Shown here piece after piece: positions 37,594 through 47,425 of a stretch of DNA of 64,000 bases (the stretch's first letter is position 1; the number at the start of each line of letters is the position of its first letter). A program made the translations under genes and the position numbers. The DNA is from Tetragenococcus halophilus subsp. halophilus DSM 20339 (lineage in GTDB: Bacteria > Bacillota > Bacilli > Lactobacillales > Enterococcaceae). The stretch covers positions 124,001 through 188,000 of the forward strand of contig NZ_PXYA01000001.1 of assembly GCF_003841405.1 (NCBI RefSeq), given 5' to 3'. The notes below the pieces were generated by a model. That model was not told the origin of the DNA, did not search any database, and saw only the letters and a list, made by a program, of their open reading frames with translations.

Positions 37594-38421
37594 TTATAGA
37601 TAATTTGCTATGCTATCTTTTGTTATTTGTCCCAATTTTTCTCTAGCTGCTTTATCATAAGCTTGTGCGTTTGCTTGAGCTTGGGTTTTACCTTCGAAAT
37701 ATTCACCTGTAACTTCATCTAATTCTTTTGAAGTTGTAAGATATTCAACGGCAGAAAAACCTTTTTCCACTGAAGTTTGCGCTGGACCGAAATGATCAGA
37801 TACCATGTTTGTGCTCATTAGTGTTGATGGATGTAGTGCATTGACGTGAATTTCTCTTTTCTGTAATTCAGCTGCAAGGTCAAATGTAAACATGATCAAA
37901 GCTAATTTACTACGCTCATATGCTAAGTAACCTTCATAATGGTTTTCCATATTGATATCATTAAAATCAATAGGCGCTTGGCCAACTGAAGCAACGTTAA
38001 TGATTCTTGCATGATCTTTCATCATCGGAAGTAATTTTCTAGTTAATAAAACTTGAGCTAAATAATTGATACTCCATCTTAACTCGTAACCATCTTGACT
38101 CAGTTCACGTTGCTTTTGTGATTTCGGACCGCCACCAATACCAGCATTGTTTATCAAAAGATCAATTTTTTCACTATTTGCTATAATTTTTTCAGCCAAT
38201 TTTGCTACCGATTGAAGCGAAGCAAAATCGCCATTAAAATATTTTAGATTCTGATTGCCGGTTGTTTGTTGTATTTCTTCAATAGTTTTAAAACCTTTTT
38301 CTTCATTTCTTCCATGTAACAAGACTTTTGCGCCTTGTTTTGCAAAACGTTCAGCTGTCATTTTTCCCAGACCATCTGTTGCGCCAGTAATTAAAACTGT
38401 GGATTCTGACAATGATTTCAT
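37594..38421 (-). CDS. SDR family NAD(P)-dependent oxidoreductase
   Basis: A 275-residue short-chain dehydrogenase. It has the cofactor motif VLITGATDGLGKMTAERFAKQ (TGxxxGLG, about 10-17), LLINNAGIGGG, and the catalytic Tyr-Lys in YLAYERSKLAL (YxxxK). The substrate is unknown; the sequence resembles the retinol dehydrogenase/WW-domain oxidoreductase-like group. It is a single gene facing groESL across the 41-bp array. GGGATACC upstream offers a moderate ribosome site (AAGGAAGGG). Confidence 0.9.
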   Translation of the reverse strand: MKSLSESTVLITGATDGLGKMTAERFAKQGAKVLLHGRNEEKGFKTIEEIQQTTGNQNLKYFNGDFASLQSVAKLAEKIIANSEKIDLLINNAGIGGGPKSQKQRELSQDGYELRWSINYLAQVLLTRKLLPMMKDHARIINVASVGQAPIDFNDINMENHYEGYLAYERSKLALIMFTFDLAAELQKREIHVNALHPSTLMSTNMVSDHFGPAQTSVEKGFSAVEYLTTSKELDEVTGEYFEGKTQAQANAQAYDKAAREKLGQITKDSIANYL

Positions 38422-38545
38422 TTGGTATCCCTTCCTTTCACGAATGTTCTTTCTTGTTTTAGCATAACAAATAATTATAATTGGCGAAATAAAAAGGAAG
38501 TCTACAAGTCATTCTATAATATTTTACTTATTTTAAGTGTTATTG

Positions 38546-38575
38546 TTACATTGCTGTGATTATCTTTGTTATAAT
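38546..38575 (+). promoter_or_regulatory. Promoter of pncB-nadE
   Basis: TTACAT (38546-38551) and TATAAT (38570-38575) with an 18-bp spacer, 33 bp before the pncB start. Confidence 0.6.
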
Positions 38576-38608
38576 ATAATGGAGAAAAATTGAGGGAGTC
38601 TGAGTGTA

Positions 38609-40075
38609 ATGAATAAAACCTACAAAGATGATAGTTTAGCACTGCATACGGATCTTTATCAAATTAATATGATGAAAACTTATTGGGAACTAGGGCGTGC
38701 TGATAAGCATGCGGTTTTTGAATGTTTTTTTAGGGAAATGCCTTTTAAAAATGGTTATGCAGTATTTGCTGGGTTGGAGCGTTTGGTTGATTATTTAAAA
38801 AATTTGAAATTCACTGAATCAGACATTGAATATCTACGTTCAGTAGAAAATTATCCGGAAGGTTTTTTGGATTATTTAAAAAATTTTTCTTTTAGTTGTA
38901 CTGTTCGTTCAGCTAAAGAAGGGGATTTGGTTTTTGCCAATGAGCCTATTATCCAAGTAGAAGGACCTCTAGCTCAAGCGCAATTAGTAGAAACTGCTAT
39001 TTTAAATATCGTTAACTTTCAAACATTAATTGCCACCAAAGCAGCCCGTATTAAGTCGGTTATCGGAGAAGATCCGCTCTTGGAATTTGGTTCAAGACGT
39101 GGACAAGAGATGGATGCTGCTTTTTGGGGAGCTCGGGCTTCCTATGTGGGTGGTGCTGATGCTACTAGTAATGTACGCGCCGGTAAAGTATTTGGTATTC
39201 CGGATGCTGGGACACATGCACATTCACTTATTCAATCTTATGGGAATGATTATGATGGTTTTATGGCTTATGCTAAAACGCATAGAGATTGTGTCTTTTT
39301 AGTGGATACCTATGATACATTAAAACTAGGCGTACCAAATGCGATACGTGTAGCTAAAGAATTAGGCGATCAGATCAATTTCTTAGGAGTGCGAATTGAT
39401 AGCGGGGATATGGCCTATATTTCCAAAAAAGTTCGAGAGCAGTTGGATGACGCTGGTTTTCCTGAGGCGAAAATTTATGCCTCCAATGACCTTGACGAAA
39501 ACACGATTTTAAATCTAAAAATGCAAAAAGCCAAAATTGATGTCTGGGGTGTGGGAACGAATCTGATTACTGCTTATGATCAACCTGCATTAGGTGCGGT
39601 TTATAAATTAGTTTCGATTGAAAATGATCAAGGAGAAATGGTTGATACAATCAAACTTTCCAGTAACGCAGAAAAAGTAACAACGCCTGGAAAAAAACAA
39701 GTATGGCGTATTACACGTAATTCAGATGGAAAATCACAAGGAGACTACGTCACTTTGTGGGATGAAAAACCTAACGAACAAGAAAGTATCTATATGTTTC
39801 ATCCCGTACACACTTATATTAACAAAACGGTTACTGATTTTACTGCTCGCGTTCTTTTACATGATATTTTTGCACAAGGTGCATTAATTTATGATATGCC
39901 TTCTTTAGAAGAGATCAAAGAATATTCTAAAAGTTGCTTAGCTTCCTTGTGGGAAGAGTATAAACGTGAGTTAAATCCACAACCTTATCCAGTAGATTTA
40001 TCGACAGATTGTTATAATCATAAGATGAGACTTTTGAATAAAGTTCGTCAAGAGGTAGAAGATATAACATCTTAA
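38609..40075 (+). CDS. pncB: Nicotinate phosphoribosyltransferase
   Basis: A 488-residue enzyme making nicotinate mononucleotide from nicotinate and PRPP, the first step of NAD salvage. Landmarks are [18 protein letters not shown] at the N-terminus, [30 protein letters not shown], the phosphate-binding [18 protein letters not shown] and [11 protein letters not shown]. The length is typical of the Firmicutes type. nadE follows after 26 bp, so the pair carries out the first and last steps of the nicotinate route. Confidence 0.96.
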   Translation: MNKTYKDDSLALHTDLYQINMMKTYWELGRADKHAVFECFFREMPFKNGYAVFAGLERLVDYLKNLKFTESDIEYLRSVENYPEGFLDYLKNFSFSCTVRSAKEGDLVFANEPIIQVEGPLAQAQLVETAILNIVNFQTLIATKAARIKSVIGEDPLLEFGSRRGQEMDAAFWGARASYVGGADATSNVRAGKVFGIPDAGTHAHSLIQSYGNDYDGFMAYAKTHRDCVFLVDTYDTLKLGVPNAIRVAKELGDQINFLGVRIDSGDMAYISKKVREQLDDAGFPEAKIYASNDLDENTILNLKMQKAKIDVWGVGTNLITAYDQPALGAVYKLVSIENDQGEMVDTIKLSSNAEKVTTPGKKQVWRITRNSDGKSQGDYVTLWDEKPNEQESIYMFHPVHTYINKTVTDFTARVLLHDIFAQGALIYDMPSLEEIKEYSKSCLASLWEEYKRELNPQPYPVDLSTDCYNHKMRLLNKVRQEVEDITS

Positions 40076-40101
40076 TTGTTATATATGTAGGAGGAATTAT
40101 T

Positions 40102-40926
40102 TTGAGTTTACAAACAAAAATTATCAATGAAACAGGCGTCCAGCCGACCATTGATCCAGAAGAAGAAATCAGAAAGAGTATAGAATTTTTAAAAGATTAT
40201 TTATACAAAAATTCTTTTTTAAAAACCTTTGTACTAGGTATTAGTGGTGGACAGGACTCTTCATTAGCTGGACGTATGACACAAATAGCCATGGAGGAAA
40301 TACGACAAGAGACCCAAAATTCGGACTATCATTTTATTGCGGTACGACTTCCTTATGGGACACAAGCAGACGAAGAAGACGCTGAACGCGCTATTGAGTT
40401 TATTCAACCAGACACACAAATTGCGGTTGATATTAAACCGGCAGTAGATGCTCAAGTATCTACTTTGGAAACTGTAGGTATGTCAGTTTCAGATTTTAAC
40501 AAAGGGAATATAAAAGCACGTCAGCGCATGATTACGCAATACGCAATTGCTGGTGAGTTTTCGGGTGCAGTGATCGGAACAGATCATGCGGCGGAAAATA
40601 TTACAGGATTTTTTACAAAATTTGGTGATGGAGCAGCTGATATTCTGCCTTTATTCCGTTTAAATAAAAGACAAGGACAACTGTTATTAGAAACGTTGAA
40701 CGCACCAGAAGAACTTTATGTTAAGGTGCCAACTGCAGATTTAGAAGAAGAAAAGCCGCTACTTAGCGATGAAACTGCTTTAGGTGTAACTTATCAAGAG
40801 ATTGACGATTACTTAGAAGGAAAACGCGTTTCCCAACAAGCCCAAGAAACAATTGAAAATTTATGGGCGAAAACACAACATAAAAGACATCAACCGATCA
40901 CGATTTTTGATGATTTTTGGAAATAA
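40102..40926 (+). CDS. nadE: NH3-dependent NAD+ synthetase
   Basis: A 274-residue enzyme amidating nicotinate adenine dinucleotide to NAD+ with ATP and ammonia. The pyrophosphatase P-loop is [15 protein letters not shown] (about 46-60). Further motifs are [34 protein letters not shown] and [11 protein letters not shown]. No glutaminase domain is present, so ammonia is used directly. The start is a TTG with AGGAGGAATT upstream. It follows pncB in one operon and ends with a terminator at 40967. Confidence 0.97.
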   Translation: MSLQTKIINETGVQPTIDPEEEIRKSIEFLKDYLYKNSFLKTFVLGISGGQDSSLAGRMTQIAMEEIRQETQNSDYHFIAVRLPYGTQADEEDAERAIEFIQPDTQIAVDIKPAVDAQVSTLETVGMSVSDFNKGNIKARQRMITQYAIAGEFSGAVIGTDHAAENITGFFTKFGDGAADILPLFRLNKRQGQLLLETLNAPEELYVKVPTADLEEEKPLLSDETALGVTYQEIDDYLEGKRVSQQAQETIENLWAKTQHKRHQPITIFDDFWK

Positions 40927-40966
40927 AAGCGCGCAAGTATTTGTTTGGATTTTGTTAACAATAGCT

Positions 40967-40994
40967 AAGGGAAACGTTGAGGTTTCCCTTTTTA
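40967..40994 (+). terminator. Terminator of pncB-nadE
   Basis: AAGGGAAAC pairs with GTTTCCCTT around a 6-base loop, then TTTTA. Confidence 0.88.
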
Positions 40995-41035
40995 TTAAGT
41001 CTTTAGACCGGGTTGAGCTCGCGTAGCGTGCGAAA

Positions 41036-41755
41036 CAAAAAACCACCCGCTATGCGGGTGGAAAGGAAAAAGTTATACTAAAAAAATCTCTTCACTAGCG
41101 TTACAATGTAGTTGTTCAGGCTACATGGTAATGAAAGGAAGAGATTCAGTTGGCTAACAAAGCAAATAGTTTAGCCCATACAAAATGGTTATGCAATACC
41201 ATATTGTATTCACCCCCAAGTATAGAAGAAAAATTGTTTATAATCAATACAGAGCAAGTCTACAAGAGATTATCAAAAGATTGTGCAGTTATAAAGGTGT
41301 AGAAATCCTAGAAGGACATATGATGCCCGATCATGTTCACTTGCTCGTAAGTATACCACCGAAGATAAGTATTTCTAGCTTTATGGGGTATTTAAAAGGA
41401 AAAAGCGCCATGATGATGTTTGATAAACATGCCAATTTGAAGTACAAATTTGGGAATCGTCATTTTTGGGCAGAAGGTTATTATGTGAGCACAGTGGGTC
41501 TTAATGAGGCAACCATCAAGAAATATATTCAAGAGCAAGAAAAACATGATATGGCCTTAGATAAACTAAGTGTTCGAGAATATGCAGACCCTTTTAAGGG
41601 TTAGAGAGTGATAAAAACACCTCTTGAGAGGTAGCAAAAGCGACAAAACCAGTGTGGCTTGAACAAAGTGAAAGCCAGCGCCTTGAGACGCTGGCTAGTA
41701 TTGGGGGCTTATAGCCCCAGAGCAAACCACCCTTTTGAAGGGTGGTTATGATTTT
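41036..41755 (+). mobile_element. IS200/IS605-family element, tnpA only, boundaries approximate
   Basis: The left end has a perfect hairpin CCACCCGC/GCGGGTGG with loop TAT (41043-41061) and the right end AACCACCCTT/AAGGGTGGTT with loop TTG (41725-41747), the subterminal stem-loops recognised by Y1 transposases. No terminal inverted repeat or target duplication is expected for this family. After tnpA there are two further hairpins, AGCCAGCG/CGCTGGCT (41673-41696) and GGGGC/GCCCC (41704-41718). There is no tnpB. The exact cleavage sites cannot be read. Confidence 0.85.
41150..41604 (+). pseudogene. tnpA: IS200-family transposase TnpA, N-terminal frameshift
   Basis: A Y1 HUH transposase acting on single-stranded DNA. 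The body (frame open from 41185) has YHIVFTPKYRRKIVYNQY, the HUH motif in DHVHLLVSIP, and the nucleophile Tyr in EGYYVSTVGLNEATIKKYI. The normal N-terminus is in another frame: a TTG at 41150 gives LANKANSLAHTKWLC, after which one A is missing near 41195 (TGCAATACC in place of TGCAAATACC). Translation could restart at ATG 41185 or 41191, giving a protein about 14 residues short. It is probably inactive, but HUH and Tyr are intact. Confidence 0.82.
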
Positions 41756-41776
41756 TTAGTAAGGTGTTTGAAAAGA

Positions 41777-43579
41777 ATGAATAAAAAATTAAAATATTTC
41801 GTCTTAACTTTAGTGATTTTTTGTGGAATTATCTTTAGTAATCTTTTTTTACAATGGTGTCAAAATGAGCTATCCATTGATTTAGCCATAAAATTTGCTT
41901 TTTCATGGCATACAGAAAAATTCTTTTTAGCTAGTTTGGTTTTGTTGATACTGTTTATCTTTTTCAGTAGTCTGGCAGGCTCGTTAATTGCTGGTGCTAG
42001 TTTTTATAGCCTTTTTATTACGATCATAGGCATTGCTACTTATTTGAAAATGTCCTTTCGACAAGAACCGGTTTATCCTGATGATTTACAAATGGTGACT
42101 CAGTTGGGGTTTTTTAGAGAAGTTATTGGGACAGGCCCCTTTGTGTTCGTTCTTATTTTAATGATCGCTGTTGGACTTCTTTTTATCTATCAATTATATC
42201 GTAGTTTCTTTTTAGCCAAAAATACACAAATCTTGCGCGTTATGATGCTTTGTCTTAGCAGTTTAGGTTTGGTATATATTAGTCATTTCAATGATGAGAG
42301 TAACTTGCTAAGAAAAGGTTATGATCAAACCGCTTTGTGGATTCCTTATTCGCAAGAAATGAATTACTATAATGTCGGTTTTGTAGGTGGTTTTTTATAT
42401 AATTTGCGGGTGGACGCAATGAAAGAGCCTGAAGGGTATTCACAAGAAGCAATTGCAGATATTACAGAAAAATACCAAGAGGAAGTTGAACCAGCTGAAA
42501 GTAAAGAGCAGCCTAATATTGTCTATGTGATGAGTGAAAGTTTTTCTGATCCTGAGCATCTACAGGGACTCTCGGTTTCAGGAAATCCTTTAAAAGAGTA
42601 TTATGACCTAGCTGAGCAAACCTACAGTGGGAAAATGCTTTCGCAAAATTACGGTGGGGGTACAGCGAATATTGAATTTGAGGCACTAACGAGTTTTTCT
42701 ATGGAATTATTGAATCCGCAGATGACAACCCCTTATACGATGTTAATACCTAAGATGGATGATTTGCCTTCATTGGTTTCTTTAACAAAAGATCGCGGAT
42801 ATGATGCAACTGCGATCCACCCTTATGATACTTCCATGTATAAAAGACAAGATGTTTATTCAATCTTAGGTTTTGATCGTTTTATCGATCAAGATAGTAT
42901 GGATTATACTCAAACCATCGAAAATAATCCTTATATTTCTGATGAGGCCGCTTATCAGCAAATATTGGATCAATTACAAGAAGAAAAAACACCACAGTTC
43001 TTTCATTTGGTGACTATGCAAACGCATATGCCTTATGAGGGCAAATATGATAATGTTGATTATCAAGTAAGTGGAAATGATAATAATCGTAATGTTGAAC
43101 ATTATTTACAAGACATTCATTACAGTGGAAAAGCGCTAAAAGACTTCACCCAAGAACTGGAAAAATTACCAGAACGTACCTTAGTCGTTTTTTGGGGCGA
43201 TCACTTACCAGGGATTTATTCTGATCAACTACAAGAACAAAATGATGAAGCTAATTTACATCAAACGGAATTTTTAATGGTAGATTCAAAAGAAGATTTA
43301 CAACACGAAGAAGGGGAGGTTACGAGTCCTTTTTACTTCGCACCGAATTTATTTGAAAAAGCAGGCTTGCAGTCAACACCTTTTTATGAACTTTTATTAG
43401 ATTTAGAAGATATACTGCCTGCTTTTGAGGCGAGGATGTATGTAGATAATGATAAACAATTTCATGAAGAGTTAAAGTTGAATAAAAAGCAACAAGAAAT
43501 TTACCAGGATTATCGTTTGATTCAATACGATATTTTACAAGGGGAACAATATAGTTTAGAAAACGATTTTTTCAATTAA
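41777..43579 (+). CDS. LTA synthase-like sulfatase-family membrane protein
   Basis: A protein of about 600 residues with five N-terminal transmembrane helices (to about 185) and an extracellular sulfatase-like domain. The domain has YVMSESFSDPEHLQ (metal-binding Glu), GGGTANIEFEALTSFS with the Thr nucleophile (about 295), TMQTHMPYEG, and VVFWGDHLPGIY with Asp-His metal ligands. Such enzymes transfer phosphoglycerol or similar groups to wall polymers. It may not be LtaS itself, since the nucleophile context is the MdoB-like form. Start at ATG 41777 with AAGGTG upstream. An IS200-type element ends about 20-30 bp before it and may have replaced its promoter. Confidence 0.88.
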   Translation: MNKKLKYFVLTLVIFCGIIFSNLFLQWCQNELSIDLAIKFAFSWHTEKFFLASLVLLILFIFFSSLAGSLIAGASFYSLFITIIGIATYLKMSFRQEPVYPDDLQMVTQLGFFREVIGTGPFVFVLILMIAVGLLFIYQLYRSFFLAKNTQILRVMMLCLSSLGLVYISHFNDESNLLRKGYDQTALWIPYSQEMNYYNVGFVGGFLYNLRVDAMKEPEGYSQEAIADITEKYQEEVEPAESKEQPNIVYVMSESFSDPEHLQGLSVSGNPLKEYYDLAEQTYSGKMLSQNYGGGTANIEFEALTSFSMELLNPQMTTPYTMLIPKMDDLPSLVSLTKDRGYDATAIHPYDTSMYKRQDVYSILGFDRFIDQDSMDYTQTIENNPYISDEAAYQQILDQLQEEKTPQFFHLVTMQTHMPYEGKYDNVDYQVSGNDNNRNVEHYLQDIHYSGKALKDFTQELEKLPERTLVVFWGDHLPGIYSDQLQEQNDEANLHQTEFLMVDSKEDLQHEEGEVTSPFYFAPNLFEKAGLQSTPFYELLLDLEDILPAFEARMYVDNDKQFHEELKLNKKQQEIYQDYRLIQYDILQGEQYSLENDFFN

Positions 43580-43719
43580 GTTGTTTCACGTTTAGCTTTA
43601 ATAAAAAATAATTTTATCATTTAAAACATGAAATCACGCCTTTTAATTTTTCTTTTACGACTATTTTTGTGAAACGCTAAGTAGAGGTGTGGATGTTTTT
43701 TGGATAAAAATTGTGGATA

Positions 43720-43763
43720 AAAAAATGGCTTATTTGGTTAAAAAACCAGTAAGCCATTTTTTT
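43720..43763. terminator. Bidirectional terminator
   Basis: AAAAAATGGCTTA(T)TTGG pairs with CCAGTAAGCCATTTTTT around a 7-base loop. It serves the LTA-synthase-like gene on the plus strand and the LysR gene on the minus strand. Confidence 0.9.
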
Positions 43764-44592
43764 AAGAAAACATTTCGCGATGGGATAATTGTTCTTGGAT
43801 AAAAGCAGAAATCTGTCCTAACTTTTCCGATACTACCTTCTTACGTGTTAAAAAATATAGATTGCGTTCGCCGAAAGAATCTAAACATTGGTAGGGTAAA
43901 TTTTGCTCTAAAGCTAACTTGGAAACGATCGTTTTTCCTACATGGTGCTTTAACAGTGCTAAAACCATCTCATGGTTATAAGTACGGATAATATTAGGCG
44001 TTAGGTTGTTAGATTTTAAATAATTTTCATTGATAAAACCCAGAGGAGAGTCGGTTTCAGGTAGTAACCAATAGTCGGAATCAGGATCACCTGCTAGTAC
44101 TAATTCGTCTTTAGTGACGATATAACGATCAACCAATTCACTACGTTCTGGAGTTTCAATCAAGCCAAAATCAACTTTTGCTTTTTCTAATGCTTGGACA
44201 ATTTCTTCTCCTGACATGACTGGAAAACTAAAATTAACCATAGGGAAACGCTTGACCAAAATAGGTACAATTTTAGGGATCAGATAGGTTCCGCAAGTTT
44301 GAGAACTAGCCAAAACACAATTTTCACGATAACTTTTTTGTGTATTTACATGCGTAATGGCGTCATTCCATTCTTCAATAATCTTTAAAATTCTAGGATA
44401 TAAAAAATCAGCTTCTTTGGTAGGAAGAATTTCTTGTTTCCCATTGCGAATAAATAAAGTGACATTTAAATGATCCTCTAATTTTCGGATTTGAGCGGAC
44501 ACAGTAGGTTGTGTTAGATAAAGACTGTTGGCTGTCTTGGTAAAATTATGGGTTTCATAAACAGATAAAAAAGCTTTTAATAAGTGAAACAA
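43762..44592 (-). CDS. LysR family transcriptional regulator
   Basis: A 276-residue LysR regulator. The N-terminal helix-turn-helix is LLKAFLSVYETHNFTKTANSLYLTQPTVSAQIRKLEDHLNVTLF, then the effector-binding domain with CVLASSQTCGTYLIPKIVPILVKRFP and GEEIVQALEKAKVDFGLIE, typical of the CysB/CbbR-like group. The inducer is unknown. It follows the nrdI-like gene by 25 bp on the same strand, so both may be co-transcribed, although LysR genes usually control divergent targets. The N-terminal ATG overlaps AAGGTTTG, a moderate ribosome site (GAGGTGAAGG). Confidence 0.9.
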   Translation of the reverse strand: MFHLLKAFLSVYETHNFTKTANSLYLTQPTVSAQIRKLEDHLNVTLFIRNGKQEILPTKEADFLYPRILKIIEEWNDAITHVNTQKSYRENCVLASSQTCGTYLIPKIVPILVKRFPMVNFSFPVMSGEEIVQALEKAKVDFGLIETPERSELVDRYIVTKDELVLAGDPDSDYWLLPETDSPLGFINENYLKSNNLTPNIIRTYNHEMVLALLKHHVGKTIVSKLALEQNLPYQCLDSFGERNLYFLTRKKVVSEKLGQISAFIQEQLSHREMFS

Positions 44593-44617
44593 ACCTTCAC
44601 CTCATTTGCTATAAATT

Positions 44618-45073
44618 TTAAAATTCATCTACGGCAGCTTGCCATTTTTCACAGAGTAAGTGGTAAATATTTTGGATTTCGTCATTGGTACCACGTAATT
44701 CAAAATCAGCCAAAAAAGGGATATCAAACTGTTCAGCGTACTGTTTAGCAGTTAAACAATATTGGTCGTTAAAATTTTTATTGCCGCTGCCGATTACTCC
44801 TAAGCAAAGATTTGGATTATTTTTAAATTCGATATAATCTCGTAAGCTTTCAGTTAAGATTTCCTGATCTCCATTATCGATGCCATTACCGCCTTCTAAG
44901 TAAGTAGGAACAAAAGCAAAAAATGGTTCAGTTTCTTCTTCTTCAGGTGTATTGTCGTCGATTTCTTTTGCGTGTATAATTAGCTCATTAACATTTTTTT
45001 CTTCGGCAAATCGTTGGAGACGTTGCACAAAAGAACGAGTGTTGCCAGAAATAGATATATATACTACATTCAT
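44618..45073 (-). CDS. nrdI: NrdI-like flavoprotein (ribonucleotide reductase activator)
   Basis: A 151-residue flavodoxin of the NrdI family. It begins NVVYISISGNTRSFVQRL (FMN phosphate loop SGNTRSF) and has FFAFVPTYLEGGNG, GVIGSGNKNFNDQYCLTAKQYAEQF and FLADFELRGTNDEI, the NrdI signatures. NrdI supplies superoxide/peroxide for building the Mn-tyrosyl cofactor of class Ib ribonucleotide reductase NrdF. No nrdE/nrdF genes are near, as is common for stand-alone nrdI in this order. AGGAGGT lies before the ATG. Confidence 0.9.
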   Translation of the reverse strand: MNVVYISISGNTRSFVQRLQRFAEEKNVNELIIHAKEIDDNTPEEEETEPFFAFVPTYLEGGNGIDNGDQEILTESLRDYIEFKNNPNLCLGVIGSGNKNFNDQYCLTAKQYAEQFDIPFLADFELRGTNDEIQNIYHLLCEKWQAAVDEF

Positions 45074-45151
45074 TGGATATTACCTCCTGGAGATAGTATA
45101 GCAAATATAAGTAAATGTTGGAAAATAATTTTATAAGAAAGAAGGAATTTT

Positions 45152-45718
45152 ATGATTCGTTTTGCCAAAAAAGAGGATCAACCCAAAATTGCGGAATTAA
45201 TATTAGTTATTTTAAAGGATATGGAGTTACCCTTTTTAAATAAAGTCGATGAACAAACGACTTTAAAAATTTTACAAGAAGCTATGCAAGATCCTGAGTA
45301 TCGGTATGGCAGGAAACATGGCTTGGTAAATGAGGTTGATGGGGAAGTCGCTGGAATTGCTTTTGGTTATTTTGCTAGCGAGGAAGAAACGATCGATAGA
45401 AGTTTAGAAAAAGTGCTCGCTAAATATAATGTAGCTGATCAATCTATGTTTGGCGAAAAAGAAAGTTTTGCTGGGGAGTGGTATCTAGATACGCTTTGTG
45501 TAGATTCAGCTTATCGTGGGCAAGGGATTGCTACAGCACTGTTAGATGCTACTGAAGATTTTGCCAAAAAAGAAGGCGCCACGGTTTTAGGCCTTTGTGT
45601 GGACCATGCGAATAAAAAGGCGCAAAGACTATACGAAGAGAATGGATTTAAAATCGTTGGGGAGCAAATCATCAGTGACCATCCTTATCATCATATGCAA
45701 AAAGAGATTCATTCTTAA
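45152..45718 (+). CDS. GNAT family N-acetyltransferase
   Basis: A 188-residue GNAT enzyme. Motif A is LDTLCVDSAYRGQGIATALLDATEDFA with RGQGIA (about 127-132) binding acetyl-CoA. The C-terminal motif is LGLCVDHANKKAQRLYEENGFKIVGEQI. The long insertion before it (YFASEEETIDRSLEKVLAKYNVADQ) is typical of one Lactobacillales group. The acceptor is unknown. AAGAAGGAA precedes the ATG; a terminator follows. It diverges from nrdI by 78 bp. Confidence 0.9.
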   Translation: MIRFAKKEDQPKIAELILVILKDMELPFLNKVDEQTTLKILQEAMQDPEYRYGRKHGLVNEVDGEVAGIAFGYFASEEETIDRSLEKVLAKYNVADQSMFGEKESFAGEWYLDTLCVDSAYRGQGIATALLDATEDFAKKEGATVLGLCVDHANKKAQRLYEENGFKIVGEQIISDHPYHHMQKEIHS

Positions 45719-45721
45719 TGA

Positions 45722-45754
45722 AAAAAGACAGGACCAATTAGGTTCTGTCTTTTT
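45722..45754. terminator. Bidirectional terminator
   Basis: AAAAAGACAGGACC pairs with GGTTCTGTCTTTTT (one G-T) around AATTA, between the converging GNAT and LURP-one-related genes. Confidence 0.92.
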
Positions 45755-46280
45755 ACTCTAGACTGTTGGATAGTTTAAAATCAAAATAAAAAGCAGCTTT
45801 CTTTTTTCGATTACGATTATATAACCAATAGTCCATAATAGCTGCGACACAGATACAAGTAGGCGCATTGTTTGGATTGGGAATCTCTAGCATATAATAG
45901 TCGCCAGTTAAAAACACAGCTTTATTCATTTGCATGATTTCCTCGTTAAAGCGCCGAATTTTGTAATGGTGATTGTAAATATCTCCATAAACACTCCAAT
46001 TTAATCTTGGAATGTAATAAAAATCACCTGGCCAATTAAAGATTTTTTGTAAAGTCCCCACTTTAGTATAGTTTTCATAAATCTCAAAACGTTTACCAAA
46101 AGTCCAACTGATCTGTTTGATACTAGCGACTAAGTTGCCGTTCATTCGATATAAAGAAAGAGCATCGCCTTTTGTACCCCAGCGTCCGACAAGTAAGAAA
46201 AGGGATTGACCTTTTTCATCTGTCACAACCGTACGTGTAATGTTACTTAATTGCTTATCTTGAATATAAAATTCTGGCAT
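45753..46280 (-). CDS. LURP-one-related (LOR) family protein
   Basis: About 175 residues of a tubby-like beta-barrel predicted from the LOR family: PEFYIQDKQLSNITRTVVTDEKGQSLF, then LYRMNGNLVASIKQISWTFGKRFEIYENYTKVGTLQK and WSVYGDIYNHHYKIRRFNEEIMQMNKA. B. subtilis YxjI belongs here. No enzymatic activity is known; a membrane-phospholipid role is suspected for the fold. Start at 46280, where AGGAGGTGAAGGG precedes the ATG. It lies 55 bp downstream of a HAD phosphatase gene on the same strand. Confidence 0.75.
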   Translation of the reverse strand: MPEFYIQDKQLSNITRTVVTDEKGQSLFLLVGRWGTKGDALSLYRMNGNLVASIKQISWTFGKRFEIYENYTKVGTLQKIFNWPGDFYYIPRLNWSVYGDIYNHHYKIRRFNEEIMQMNKAVFLTGDYYMLEIPNPNNAPTCICVAAIMDYWLYNRNRKKKAAFYFDFKLSNSLE

Positions 46281-46334
46281 GCCCTTCACCTCCTTGTTTA
46301 AACAATCAAGGTGTTCGTGCAAAAAAGCAAAACA

Positions 46335-47207
46335 CTATAAATTTTCTTCAATAGAGCGATAAATCGCTTGGCCGACACCGGAAGCGACATTGGTATCTGT
46401 CGTATATTTGGCGTATTCTTTTACTTCTGGCAAACCATTATCCATCGCAAAACTAACACCTGCTGTTTGGATCATGCTAACATCGTTTAGATTATCACCA
46501 ATTGTCATGACTTCATCTAAAGAAATACCGCGTTCTTTTGCTATATGAGCGACCGCGATGCCTTTTTGTGCTAAGCGATGGTTGATTTCCAAATTATTTT
46601 GTCCAGATGAAGTGACAAATAAATTTTCAAAACTTTCATCTACAATACGAGCAGCAGGGCCTAAAAATGCCGCGCCATCCCTATGGAAACAAATAATTTT
46701 TAAGACGATAATATCTTCTTGATGCATCACTTCACGGATACTGTCGACAAAATGGATAGGTAAAAATTCAAGACGTGCAGTGGACATGGCGATTGCCATT
46801 TTACGCGTTAAATGGGGCATTGCTTCGGCTACTATGGTAGCAAAATTTTCAATACGTCGTTCTTTACTTTGCGAAAAAGTTCCTTTGTTAGTTGAAATTT
46901 CGCAGTAAATGTCTTCTTTTTCTAAGAGATCTAAAACTTTATCTGCTGTTTCTACATCAATCGGCTCCATAAACATAGAGTTCCCTGCTTTATCAAAAAC
47001 CTGAGCGCCGTTAAGCGTAATCATCGCACAATCGATTCCTGCTTCTTTTAGTGAGGGAAGTGCTTCAAAACGGTTTCGACCTGTAGCCACCATAAATTCC
47101 ACCCCTTGTGTTTGGGCATATTTAATTGCTGCTACGTTTTTTTCAGGAATTTGCATATTTGCATCAAGCAAAGTGCCGTCCATATCTGAAGCTATTAGCT
47201 TAATCAT
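46335..47207 (-). CDS. Cof-type HAD-IIB family hydrolase
   Basis: A 290-residue phosphatase. Motif I is LIASDMDGTLLD (Asp8, Asp10), motif II is MVATGRNRF, and motifs III/IV are the Lys in NHRLAQKGIAV and VMTIGDNLNDVSMIQTAG (about 232-249). A C2B cap lies between. It should dephosphorylate a sugar phosphate or related metabolite. It may be co-transcribed with the LOR gene downstream. AAGGAAC precedes the ATG. Confidence 0.92.
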   Translation of the reverse strand: MIKLIASDMDGTLLDANMQIPEKNVAAIKYAQTQGVEFMVATGRNRFEALPSLKEAGIDCAMITLNGAQVFDKAGNSMFMEPIDVETADKVLDLLEKEDIYCEISTNKGTFSQSKERRIENFATIVAEAMPHLTRKMAIAMSTARLEFLPIHFVDSIREVMHQEDIIVLKIICFHRDGAAFLGPAARIVDESFENLFVTSSGQNNLEINHRLAQKGIAVAHIAKERGISLDEVMTIGDNLNDVSMIQTAGVSFAMDNGLPEVKEYAKYTTDTNVASGVGQAIYRSIEENL

Positions 47208-47425
47208 ATATTTGTTCCTTTCATCCTAGGCAAGTAAAAAATCTACGAAAGTCCATTCGCAAAACGACTTTACATTGCCGCTTCTTCTTTTTATACAATT
47301 TCAGTTTACCATATTCTTATTAGAATTTCTTAGCTAGAAAAAAGTTTTTTAGTAAAAAAATGTGTCTTTACTTGTAGCCAGACAATTTCTGAGATATCCT
47401 TAAAAATAAGGAGGATTTATTTCAA

